This document shows, in pieces, positions 45,958-56,853 of a stretch of DNA of 64,000 nucleotides. Position 1 is the first letter of the stretch. Each line of letters starts with the position of its first letter. Source of the stretch: Protea cynaroides (taxonomy: Eukaryota > Streptophyta > Magnoliopsida > Proteales > Proteaceae); the NCBI GenBank assembly GCA_028583415.1, contig CM053272.1, positions 48,678,788 through 48,742,787 of the forward strand. Reading direction: 5' to 3'. The notes beneath the pieces were generated by a model that saw nothing but the letters and a program-made list of their open reading frames with translations, ran no database searches and was not told the DNA's origin. The position numbers and the translations under genes were made by a program.

Positions 45958-46403
45958 CTGCAAAACAAAAGAAAATAAGAAGAAAAGGTTAGAAATTGTC
46001 AAAATTGTCGAAATTTTGACAGCATAACGACTGTAAATTGGGAAAAAGCCTCAAACTCACCCAGAAACATGAGGAGGAGGACTTACGTAACCCCCACACT
46101 CTTCAACAAACCAATCACATGCAATTACAATAAGAAATTTCAAGAAATTAAGAAAAATCAAGAATTTTCGAAAATTTTGGAAAACCTAGGTCAAAAAGGT
46201 GAAAATTTTGATTTTCTATCAAACCGTTTGGTGAAACCCAAATTGGTTGAGGGCTTTTTCTCTTGGGGGTCCCTAAACCCTTTCCAAGCCGAAGGAAAAG
46301 AGTTCCTACGGTTGAAACATCTCGATCAATGAAAAACCTAAATTTCTACATATAGACGATATGGAAAATTTGTAAAAACATGAGGGAGAGGGAAGAGACC
46401 TAC
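45958..46403 (-). other. 5'UTR intron of the antisense gene (chromovirus copy)
   Basis: On the minus strand the donor is CTCCAG|GTAGGT, the branch-like CTAAC lies about 35 nt before the end, and the acceptor is a pyrimidine tract with TTTTGCAG seven bases before the ATG. The related element has the same layout (55925-56352), with a TTCCTTCCATTC exon stretch before the donor in both. Confidence 0.55.
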
Positions 46404-46565
46404 CTGGAGACGATGTTCTAGGTCTTGAATGGAAGGAATCGGCTTCAAATAGTAACGGTCGGACTGTAGCAACTCGGAACCCAGAGGAAAATCGCCACCG
46501 GAGAGAAAGAAGAAAGAAAAAGTGAGAAATTTCTCATTTTTTCACGATTTTAAAGCCAATCTGGG

Positions 46566-46732
46566 CATACCGGTCGACGGTTTTGCCTATACTGGTCGAC
46601 CGGTATCTCCCCAGAGGTGCGACCGCTATTTCTCGGTCAGAATTCTAATTCTGACCGGTCGACTATACCGGTCGCAACCCTGTATACAGAGGTGCGACCG
46701 GTATGTTGCGACCGGTACGCAACAGGAAAACT
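46566..46732. repeat. CGACCGGTA motif cluster between antisense gene and gag
   Basis: At least six copies of CGACCGGTA/TACCGGTCG, including TTGCGACCGGTACGC. The place is upstream of both the antisense gene's first exon and gag, so it could serve a bidirectional promoter. Confidence 0.7.
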
Positions 46733-46883
46733 AGAAAAAATTGTTTTAAAATTTTTAAAAATTGTGTAAATTGAAATTTTACCTTTCGACTATTTCCCCT
46801 TGTATTATTCAAGACTAACACTACTATTATTGTGGTTCTCACGTGTTATGTCTTCTTCTCAGATTCAAACAGAATAGTCTGAG

Positions 46884-48221
46884 ATGGCAGGCGGAAACGG
46901 TCGTAGGGGTCGGAAGCGTCACCAGGCCAGGATGCGCCTAGAGGAAGAACAGGTTGAACAAGACCATGTTAGAGAGCCAAGTCCGGAAGTGTAGGAGGAA
47001 CAGGTTCCAGAAGTGCCGACAAATTTACCTGGCCCACCTCACAGAAATTCTGAGACCATTGTTACAAACTTGGTCTATCAGATGCAAGCTCAGCAGAAGG
47101 AATTCCTGAGCGAGATACTGAAGATGCTCAGGCCATCGGGTTCTGTTCCCACTGGAGATACGCCTGAGTCTGGAGAGAAAATTTCTTCACAACCGATGCA
47201 GGGTAGCCCAAGACCGATGGGCCAAGCACAGAATGTACCACCACCGCATCAGTTTCCGTCGCCGTCTGCATACCCGGGAGCCTATCCATATCCACCACAA
47301 TGGTACGGGATGAACACTCAGGGACAGCACGATCTGAGCAGAGCGGTGGACAGATTCCTGAAGTTGAAGCCTTCATCATTCACTGGTAGAACAGGGAAAC
47401 CATTGTGGCCAGCACAGTGGGTTGCAGAGATGGAGAAGAATTTCCGTCTGATGACATGTACAGAGGAGGAAAAGGTTTTATTTGCCACTCACATGTTGAA
47501 AGAAGATGCAAATGCTTGGTGGAATTCTACACGGACATATCTGGAGACTAAGTATACACTGGTGGATTGGGAAGTGTTTAAAGCTGCCTTCTTCGATAAA
47601 TACTTTCCGAAGAGTTTCAAAGATCAAATGGAGAAGGAGTTCCTCAACCTACAACAATCTCAGTCGACCGTGGATGCTTATCAGCAGAGGTACGAAGAAC
47701 TATTCTTCTTCGCACCGGCAAGTATGCAAGAAGAAGAGACCAAGACACGTAGGTTCACCATGGGACTACGTGGGAGCATCAGAGAGCACATATTGGGTCT
47801 GGACAAGAAAGTATATAATGAGGCTGTGCAGGTTGCGAGGGTGATAGAGTCCAGTCAGCGGGACAGCTTCTTCGCTCAAAACAAGGGAGTAAAGAGACCC
47901 GCTATTGAGAGTTCTGGTGGCGGTAACAATAGACCCTTCCGCCCATACAGAGCTCAGACCGCTACAGTACCTGCTAGGAACAATACGGCACCACCTGTGC
48001 CACAGAATGCCGGATTCAACCCGAATATCAAATGTTTCAACTGCCAGCAGGTGGGTCATGTTGCAAGGACCTGCACTCTATCAAAAAAGCAACCTCCTCA
48101 GCAAGGAAATGTTTATGCGGTCACCACTGAAGAGGCAGCTGCATCATCGGATGTGGTCACTGGTATGACTCTATCCCTTACTATTTGGCTTACTATTTTC
48201 ATTGTGTGTATGCGCATATAG
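46884..48221 (+). pseudogene. gag: gag of the chromovirus (early stop)
   Basis: The ATG at 46884 opens a basic N-terminus (MAGGNGRRGRKRHQ). An in-frame TAG at codon 37 (46992-46994) interrupts it, and the frame is then open to 48221. The retrotransposon gag domain starts near codon 157 (FLKLKPSSF…) and includes the WW-containing and QSTVDAYQQRYEEL parts. A CCHC knuckle, CFNCQQVGHVARTC, lies at 48033-48074. It forms the virus-like particle and binds element RNA. The relation to gag at 54542-55486 is close. Without the stop it would be about 445 codons. Protease follows in a different frame. Confidence 0.85.
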
Positions 48222-48261
48222 AACTAAGGGATAATAAAAAAATTCCAGGAATTGTAAATGT

Positions 48262-51200
48262 AGCTGGTATACCTGCCAGAGTACTATTTGACTCTGGGGC
48301 CACGCACTCCTTTGTTTCTATTTCTTTTGGGAAGCGGATGGAGTTACCAATCAAGCATTGAACCCAAGCTTGATAGTTCGCTCTCCACTAGGAGTCGAAG
48401 TGGCTTTGACCGAATATTATGGACCATGTACTGTATGTATTAAGGGCCGAGACTTAGAAGCAAGCCTAGTACTACTCGAGATGGCAGACTTTGATGTCAT
48501 CCTGGGAATGGATTGGCTAGGCCGTCATTCAGCCGTCCTATTATGTGGTGAAAGGAAGCTTGTGCTTACTGAAAAAGAGGGAAGGGAGTATATCTTCGCT
48601 AGGATCAAGCTATCTAGGAAGCGGAAGCTGATTCTCTCCGCCCTAAAAGCTAAGAGATGCTTAGAGAAAGGGGGAGTGGGGTACCTAGTATCTGTAGTCG
48701 ACACCAAAGCTGAGGTGCCAAAGATGGAAGATCTAGAGGTGGTACGAGAGTTTCTAGATGTATTTCCAGAAGATCTCCCAGGTTTACCACCAGACAGGGC
48801 TACAGAATTTGTGATAGACCTTATGTCAGGTTCGGCGCCGGTGTCTAAAGCACCATACAGAATGGCCCCGATCGAGTTAAAGGAGTTGAAGACCCAGTTA
48901 CAAGAATTGTTGGATAAGGGCTTCATATGACCTAGTTTATCACCTTGGGGAGCACCGGTATTATTTGTCAAGAAAAAAGACGGGAGTGTACGGCTATGTA
49001 TTGACTACCGTGAACTGAACAAGTTGACGATCAAGAATCGGTATCCTTTGCCTAGGATCGATGATTTGTTCGATCAGTTACAGGGTGCAAAGGTTTTCTC
49101 GAAGATTGATCTCCGATCGGGGTATCACCAACTGAAGATCAAGGCCGGAGATATTCCAAAGACTGCTTTCAGGACGAGGTATGGGCATTATGAGTTTTTA
49201 GTTATGTCTTTCGGGTTAACCAATGCTCCAGCGTCATTCATGGAACTGATGAACCGAGTGTTTCATGATATGTTGGACACTTCGGTCATCGTATTTATCG
49301 ATGACATATTGGTCTACTCAAAGGACATGGAGGCTCATACAACACATTTGAGGGCAGCCCTACAACGGCTGAGAGGAGAAGCTTTATGCAAAGTTCAAGA
49401 AGTGCGAGTTTTGGCTGAAGGAAGTGGCTTTCTTGGGCCATGTAGTATCTGGAGACGGTATCAAGGTTGATCCAAGTAAGATAGCTGCTATAGTAGGATG
49501 GGAAGCACCAAAATCTGTTGCGGAGATTCGTAGTTTCCTTGGGTTGGCTGGTTATTATAGAAGATTCGTGGAAGATTACTCCGGGATCATTGTTCCACTC
49601 ACCAGATTGACCAAGAAGGGAGAGAAATTCATATGGACAGATGAGTGTGAGAAGTGCTTTCAGACTTTGAAGTCAAGACTAGTCTCTGCACCTATCTTGA
49701 CCATCCCAGAACCAAGCGTACCATTTACGTTATATACGGATGCTTCGGGGTTGGGTATCGGGTGTGTATTGATGCAAAGAGAACAGGTGATTGCTTACGC
49801 ATCAAGACAGTTAAAGGAGCATGAGAAGAACTATCCTACGCATGATTTGGAGTTAGCAGTGGTTATACATGCAATCAAGACTTGGAGACACTACTTGTAC
49901 GGTGAGAAGTTTCAAATTAAGTCAGATCACAAGAGCTTAACTTACCTTTTCACTCAGAAGGATCTGAATATGAGACAGAGGAGATGGCTGGAATTGTTAA
50001 AAGATTATGATTGCGACATCCAGTATCATCCGGGTAAAGCAAATATTGTGGCTGACGCCTTAAGCAGAAAGTGGGCATCGAAACCTGAGGCAGGACCAAG
50101 TACAAATGCCGCATTATGTGCCGCAGCCTCAAGTTCAATCGAAGGTGATGAAGAGCATATTATAGAGACTACAGAAGATCCAGTTGAGCAAGGCTTGATT
50201 CATAAGTTTACTATGATGTTCGCCACATTGAAGATCTCACCGGATCTAGTGGATGAAGTCAAGGTAGCAATCCTACAGGATCCACATCTCAAGACAGTGC
50301 AAGAAGACCTAGAGAAGGGTACGAGCAATCCTGACTTTACCTTGGATTCAAACAAGGTACTCAGGTATCGTGGACGGTTATGTATACCGGAGAGTGAAGA
50401 CTGCGATATCAGAGATCGAGTTATGACTGAAGCTCATTACACTCCATATTCGGTACATCCAGGAAGTACCAAAATGTACCATGACTTGAGAAGAATATAT
50501 TGGTGGAGGGGTATGAAAGCAGATATAGCTCGTTTCGTGTTCCAATGTTTGAATTGTCAACAAGTTAAAGCAGAAAGGCAGAGACCCGTAGGTTTACTAC
50601 AGCCATTATCGAAACCTGCGTGGAAGTGGGATTGTATTACCATGGATTTCGTCACTGGCTTACCTTTGACACCAAGGTCAGTGGATGCAGTTTGGGTTAT
50701 AGTAGATCGATTCACCAAGACAGCTCGATTTATTGCGATCAGACCTCAGTATACCATGGAGAAGCTGGCCAAGTTGTATGTTGATAATATAGTCAGACTC
50801 CATGGCGTCCCAGAGAGTATAGTATCTGACAGAGATCCCCGTTTTACATCAAAGTTTTGGGAAGGATTACAGAAAGCTATGGGAACAAAGTTGAAGTTCA
50901 GTACAGCTTTTCACCCTCAGACGGACGGACAGTCAGAGCGAACTATTCAAATTTTAGAAGATATGCTCCGAGCTTGTGCATTAGACTTCAAGGGAGCTTG
51001 GGATGAGAAGCTATCAATTATCGAGTTTGCTTACAACAACAGCTATCAGGCTACAATTCAAATGGCCCCATATGAAGCACTCTATGGGAAGAAGTGTCGT
51101 ATACCTCTGTTATGGAACGAGGTGGGAGAAAGAAGAATTATAGGACCAGAGTTTGTTAAAGAAACTTGCCGAGTGATTGATCATATCAAAGAGAGAGTAA

Positions 51201-51700
51201 AGACATCTCAAGTCCGACAGAAGCACTATGCGGATAATCGACGTCCAGATCTGGAGTTCGCAGTGGGTGACAAGGTATTCTTGAAGGTATCACCGGTGCG
51301 AGGTCTGAAACGGTTTGGTAAGAAGGGGAAGCTATGCCCCAGGTATGTGGGACCATATGAGATATTGACCCGACGTGGTAATGTAGCATATCAATTGGCT
51401 CTACCACCATCAATGTCCAGTGTTCATAATGTGTTCCATGTATCATTACTGAAGAAGTATGTCAGAGATCCATCGCACATCTTGACCGCTGATCCCCCAG
51501 ACTTGACTGAAGACTTAACTTTTGAAGTGGTGCCTGTAATGCTCTCAAGTTGAAAAGTTCAGCAACTTCGAACCAAGGATATCCATTATGTGAAGGTGCA
51601 TTGGAGAAGCCAAAATGTGGAGGAAATTACTTGGGAAGAAGAGAGCGCGATGAGGAAGGAGTACCCTAACCTTTTCAACGATCAAGGTACGTTCAAATTT
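48262..51700 (+). pseudogene. pol: pol of the chromovirus (protease, RT, RNase H, integrase, chromodomain remnant)
   Basis: Protease: DSGATHSF at 48290. A one-base shift lies near 48358, then the frame continues to a TGA at 48928-48930 where related elements have Arg (CGA to TGA). RT: FIDDILVYS near 49300. A shift near 49375 follows. RNase H: YTDASG near 49735. Integrase: the HHCC finger near 50430-50560, then Asp in MDFVTG, Asp in SDRDPRF and Glu in QSERT. A GPYE motif and VHNVFHVSLL follow. A stop at 51551-51553 cuts into the chromodomain (KVQQLR…EITWE), which in intact relatives guides integration to marked chromatin. Most domains remain readable, so the copy is fairly young. Confidence 0.85.
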
Positions 51701-51733
51701 TGAGGCCGAAATTTCTTTTAAGGGTGGGGGAGT

Positions 51734-52902
51734 TGTGAAACCTATATGTAAATTTCGGGACGAAATTTCTTTTAAGGGTGGGGGAGTTGTAAGACCCGAA
51801 CTCCGTAAACCCGGTCTAAACCTTGGTTTTGTGTCGTAGCAGGTCTTCCGATCATCACCAGGCCAGACGGGACAAGCGGATGACAAACAGGTATGAAATC
51901 GGACCAAAGACGACCAAATAGTCATCATTTTATGTTGACCGGTCGATGGTACCGGTCTTGGTACCGGTCGACCGGTATGGTCTGCGCAGCTAAGTGCGGA
52001 GATCCAGAAATTGGTCTCTACGGGTCCCACTTTCCTAATTTCGAATCCTAAAAATTTCCTAATCCTAGTAGGGTTACTAAACCCTAATTCTAGCCTATAA
52101 ATACACCCTTAAACCTCCTCAAATCCTTTCCATTATCTCTCACATACCCTAGAGAAGAGAAAGAGGATGGAAATGAGAAGGAGCTAGGAAGAAGAAGAAG
52201 GTGCCGCCATTACCGTTCGACGACGCACACGTTACGCCAGTCAACGGTAAGTGTTTAATCATTCTTCTTACCCCATGTTAGTTGTGTGGGTGGATCAATA
52301 CCATGCAAAGTAGGTATTGATCTAAAACCCTAAATTGACCAATAAATCCAAAGTTGCCGTCAAACCCTAGATTTGAGTTTCGAGATGATATTCATCGAAA
52401 CGAGACTTGAATGAGTTGGGGATAACTCTAACTCCAAGTTTAGACTTAGAATGGATAGGAGAAACCTTGGAAATCCATGGAGGATGATTGACGACAGTCG
52501 AAAAACCCAAGTATGGTCTTCCGGAGACATACCGGTCGACTATACCGGTTGCACATAGTGCGACCGGTATGTTGCCACCGGTATCCCTCGGGAGGCTGGT
52601 CTGTGGGGACCGGCTGACCATAGCGGTCGCCAGTCTTCCCCACAGAGCTGCGACCGGTACATGCCACCGGTTAGCCCTGTGAGGGTATTTTGTAACCATG
52701 TTGATTTTCGACCAACATGAAACCCTAAGCAACACGTTCTAATGAAACCCAAATAATATTGTAGGACTTTGTGACATATCGGTTGGATCTTGCGACGTGG
52801 AGCAAGTTATCGAACGAGCATCAGGTAAGGGAATCTGACCTAAACCTAATGATTAATGGACAGTAAATCGTTGTTAATAACCTGAGTATGTATGATGTGT
52901 TG
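51734..52902 (+). mobile_element. 3' LTR of the chromovirus, interrupted
   Basis: Matches the 5' LTR from its extended start TGTGAAACC and then TGTAAGACCCG at 51788. It breaks off at TGATGTGTTG where the antisense LTR begins (52903). The rest would lie beyond the window if the following element was inserted here. It is very similar to the 5' LTR, with a GTACCGGTCTTG-type insertion near 51955. Confidence 0.85.
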
Positions 52903-54541
52903 TGTCATACCCCAATTCCACACTGTTCAGAATGGTGTGATGAACCGCTAAATAACCAACGGTTCAACCAGGATCTCTAATAGACCATCCCCGCGTTATC
53001 CAAACTTTACACACATCCACAATCATAATCAGAGTAAATACACAATAGCAGAAATCTTGTAAATAAATGAATTGAGAACTAAGATGATACCATTAATAAT
53101 AGCAAATTATTCTGTGTTTAACTGAGACATAAATATTTAAGTACCAAATACATGTCTTATAAATCCAATAAAGAAACCTATAAAAATATCTAGTCAAATA
53201 CACACGAGTTGCACTCGCAAGAGGAGTCGTGTGTATCATCTTCAGCTCCAGCGTCCATGGCTGCTATATTCCCGTATGTAGACACGTTCATATAATCTTC
53301 GACTGTATAACCTGCATCATCAACTAAAAATATTCGACGTCGAGGGGTGAGCACACAACACAGCTCAGTGAGTAGCCAAAACAATGCAACAATACATATG
53401 CATGCAAAAAGTCAATTTATATCTTTGGTCTAGTTTATAGTTTGCAATGCGCAATAGAAAGGTTGGGTGGTCAAAGGTTAACGTTTATTGACACCGCCTC
53501 TAAACAAAGGGTGTGGAAGCCCGCCCGAAAGTTAACGTTTATCGTCGTCCCCATCCACCCTACCATAACATTATACAACAAAGGTTAACGTTTATTGCTA
53601 TATAATGCTATACTAACACGTAAGCCCCCTGTTAGCGAGGTCTTGCAAAACCGGGCTCGCCGCTAACCAATCCTAATGCCAAACAAGTGTATCCAAGGCC
53701 TCACCCCAAAGATCCCTCGAATGCCCATAGAGATAGAGCTAAGGCCCCCGGTAGAGTCGAGACTACAAGGACCGAGACCACCTCCCCGATACTCTACGAC
53801 ATAATAGTTCTGCTAAGGTAATGGCAATACGACGATGTCAATGCACAAGACTTGTTAGAGATAGAGCTAAAGTGCTGAGACCCGCCAAAGGTTAACGTTT
53901 ATTGACGTTCTCATCACACCTCCCCTGATACTCGCTCGCATAAAGCACATCAACCACACACATACAAGCACATGCCTATTACTATCATCATCATCATCAT
54001 CATGTTATAAACAGTAAAGTAAATATGCATGATCAAGTAATAGAAATATTGGATGGCATGCTGTATGCACATTACAACATATTCGCATAGAATCAAGCAT
54101 AGCATAGGACTCAAGAAGTAGAAAACAGTTTATTATTAACCAATTTAGTTTGGAGTCAAGGTTCCTCACCTTAGCTTGCTAAAAGGTATTTTTCCAAGCT
54201 TTAGAATCACCGTTATAACGTTATTATATTGCTAGCAAACCTAACAAAGTCGATAGAATTTAATTAGAATTAATTCAGAATTTAAAACCATTTTGTCAAC
54301 TGAGGGTCGATGCTAGGGTCGATGGGTCTATCGACCCTCCCCTCATTCTGAACTTCCCGAATGCTGAGGGTCGATGGTCAGAAACACCTAGGGTCGGATG
54401 GTCTATCGACCCTCGGTGCGACCCTCGATGCACTCTGGTCCAATTTCCACTTTTAAATCCACTCTTCGTGTTTGGGGTCCTATGGCTTGCTTCCTACATT
54501 CATTCAACTGTCATTCCATGGTCTAGAACCATATATATTTT
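52903..54541 (-). mobile_element. Antisense LTR end fragment
   Basis: Begins TGTCATACCCCAATTCC, the inverted LTR end, and follows other antisense LTRs to about 54541, where gag sequence starts abruptly. A CGACCCTC/CGACCCTA cluster lies at 54300-54430. Repeated GGTTAACGTTTA blocks (53475-53910) set it apart from the other LTRs. Confidence 0.75.
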
Positions 54542-55486
54542 CTATGCTAATCCCAATACATGTTCACAGATGCTTCCCCTAAGTCCCATAACGAACCTTT
54601 GGGTTTTGGTATTTTCCTCCTGCATGCTAGAGGGAGCAAAGAAAAACAGTTCTTCATAACACTGTTGATATGCGTCTACAGTCATCTGTCCCTGATACAG
54701 ACTCAGAAACTCCTTTTCCATTTGATCTCTGAAACTCCCTGGAAAATACTTCTCGAAGAAAGCTTCTTTATAAATAACCCATGTCAATTGGGCGTGCTTT
54801 GTTAACAGATAACTTCTAGTTGATTTCCACTAGTGGTGTGCGTCATCTTTTAACATAAATGTGGCACATAATACCTTCTCTTCTTCATTTATAGTCATCA
54901 TCATAAAGTTTCTTTCCATTTCATTGATCCAGTGAGCTAGCCACAACGGATCTGATGGTTTGCCTATGAATTCCTTCAGCTTCAACTTCAAGAAACGCTC
55001 AATCAGTCTAGAGTGATCAAGCTGATACTGTGCATATGCCCCATACATAGGCGGTTGGTACTGATAATTACCTTGGTTATACTTACCTTGCGGTGCTTCA
55101 GGGTTTTGCACTTGGCCTTGTACTGCTGGTGTTTGTGGTGCTTGGGGTACAGTGTTGCTACCACCAGGTGTTGTACTAGCTTGTCCTGCAGGTAGAGATG
55201 TTGTGTTTGCAACTGAGAAATCAATTCTCATAGCAGCTTGCATGTTGGTTTTCATTTTCTGTATATGCTACATTTGTTGTGCCAAATTCATCACTACAGT
55301 AGCCAAATCCATAGGTGGTGCAGGTAAGTTGGTTGGGTTGGCTTGGGTGTGAACATTCTGAGGTGCAGCATTCTAAACTCCAATATTTTCTTCCTGCCTT
55401 TGCTGACCTTCATTGTCGTTGGTATCCATAGGTGGTGGAGATGGGTTTGCATTCTGTCTCCTTCTACTCACTCTACGCCCAACCAT
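54542..55486 (-). pseudogene. gag: gag fragment of the minus-strand chromovirus
   Basis: The ATG at 55486 opens a basic N-terminus. Stops interrupt the early part, then 54830-55255 reads the gag domain (FLKLKLKEFIGKP…NEEEKVLCATFML) and a shifted frame 54542-54787 reads the rest (YFPGSFRDQMEKEF…ELFFFAPSSMQEE). It breaks off before the CCHC knuckle. Clearly homologous to 46884-48221. Confidence 0.8.
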
Positions 55487-55639
55487 TTAAACTCTTGGTT
55501 GATGTGTTATTGGCAAAGCTACACAGGTGAGACAAAATAGAGTGGTGGTATTGGGTTAGTCTTACAATGGAAGGTGAGAGAAGAACAAAATCAATAGGCA
55601 AAAGTTTGAATAGAATCAAAACACAGACAACAGTCAGTC

Positions 55640-55760
55640 ATATGGTCGATGGCCTATGGTCGCATGTTGTGCAACCATCAAATCCCTGGCAACTTACCGA
55701 GACCCTATGGTCGATCATACGGTCGATGGTTTTGGTCGAATTGTGCAATCATAAGATTCA
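55640..55760. repeat. CGACCATA motif cluster before the second antisense gene
   Basis: Several copies of ATGGTCGA/CGACCATA and variants. It is at the same relative position as the CGACCGGTA cluster at 46566-46732, but the motif tail is different. Confidence 0.6.
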
Positions 55761-55924
55761 AAATCAGTTTTAAAACCTTTTTTTTTTTCGAGATTTTCCC
55801 TCTCATTTCCCTTTCTTCTTCCTACAGTCTCAATTCAGCTCGCCACCACGGAGTTGCTACAGTATTAACCGTACGAACTTAGTGATTTTTCCATCGATCG
55901 ACAATCTTCCTTCCATTCCTCAAG

Positions 55925-56352
55925 GTATGTTCTCTACTCTTTCTCCTTTTTAAGCTTTCATACCTAGGTTTTGCTCCATTTATAGGATTTTCTTTAAATT
56001 ATTTTTCTGACTATAAAAATTTAATTTTTATTGGGGGCTTTTCCTATTGGCTACCCAATGGATGAAAGCCCTCAAGAAAATTTGAGTTTCATTGGTTGGT
56101 TTAGTAGAAACTTGAAAATTCTCATTTTTGACCTAAATTTTGGGGGTTTTTTCCAATTGTCAAAATTTCTTCAAATTCGACCTACATAGTTGAAATTTTC
56201 TATTGTATGAGCCTTGCAGGATGGTTTGGGGCCTATGTAAGTCCTCTTGCCCAAAGTTTGGGTGAAAAGTGAGGCTTTTCCCATTTTACGTCGTTATACT
56301 GTCAAATTTTCAAATTTATCTAACTTGTTTTTCTTATTTTCTTCTCTTGCAG
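55925..56352 (+). other. 5'UTR intron of the second antisense gene
   Basis: Donor TCAAG|GTATGT, branch-like CTAAC about 33 nt before the end, acceptor CTTCTCTTGCAG five bases before the ATG. Layout and length (428 against 446 bp) match 45958-46403 although the sequence is diverged. Confidence 0.6.
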
Positions 56353-56853
56353 TTATCATGGTTCGCACTAAGGTTCCTCGAGTTCATGACCCACGTCACT
56401 TCAGGTCTATGGAAGCAGAAACACAATACCCTTGGTTTAATCAAAAGAAGGTAGAAGGGGGTAGATGTGTTAACTTAGCCCATTTAGCTTTGTTTGATGT
56501 GGAAAGAGCGTTTGGCGATATGGGCTGGCTTCTAGTGATTCTGTACGAGGCTTGCACTCGTCCAAACTTGGTCAAGCAGTTCTACTGTCACCTACAGGTA
56601 GAGGGTGACTTAGAGGATGTTGACAGGGGTAGAGAGCTTCAGATCACCAGTTGGGTGAATGGGGTTCCGATCTCTTTCAACTGTCAGGAGTTGGCTGATC
56701 TCCTAGGCATCTCAAATGATGGTCAGTCGGTTTCTTGTGCACCCAAGGAGCCACAGTTTCTGTCTATACAGGGGCATACAAAAATAGATAATCAAATTCT
56801 TTGAGATGATCGCTGGGAGATGAAAGCAGTCAACCTGCATCCAGAGTCACAGG

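Larger units (their letters stand above)
41944..52902 (+). mobile_element. Tekay/Del-like chromovirus (Ty3/gypsy), nearly full length
   Basis: 5' LTR, primer site, antisense extra gene, gag, pol (protease, RT, RNase H, integrase, chromodomain remnant), purine tract and 3' LTR. The 3' LTR is interrupted at 52902 by the minus-strand element. Long LTRs and a C-terminal chromodomain place it in the Tekay/Del lineage. Coding lesions include an early gag stop, shifts and two further stops. Confidence 0.85.
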
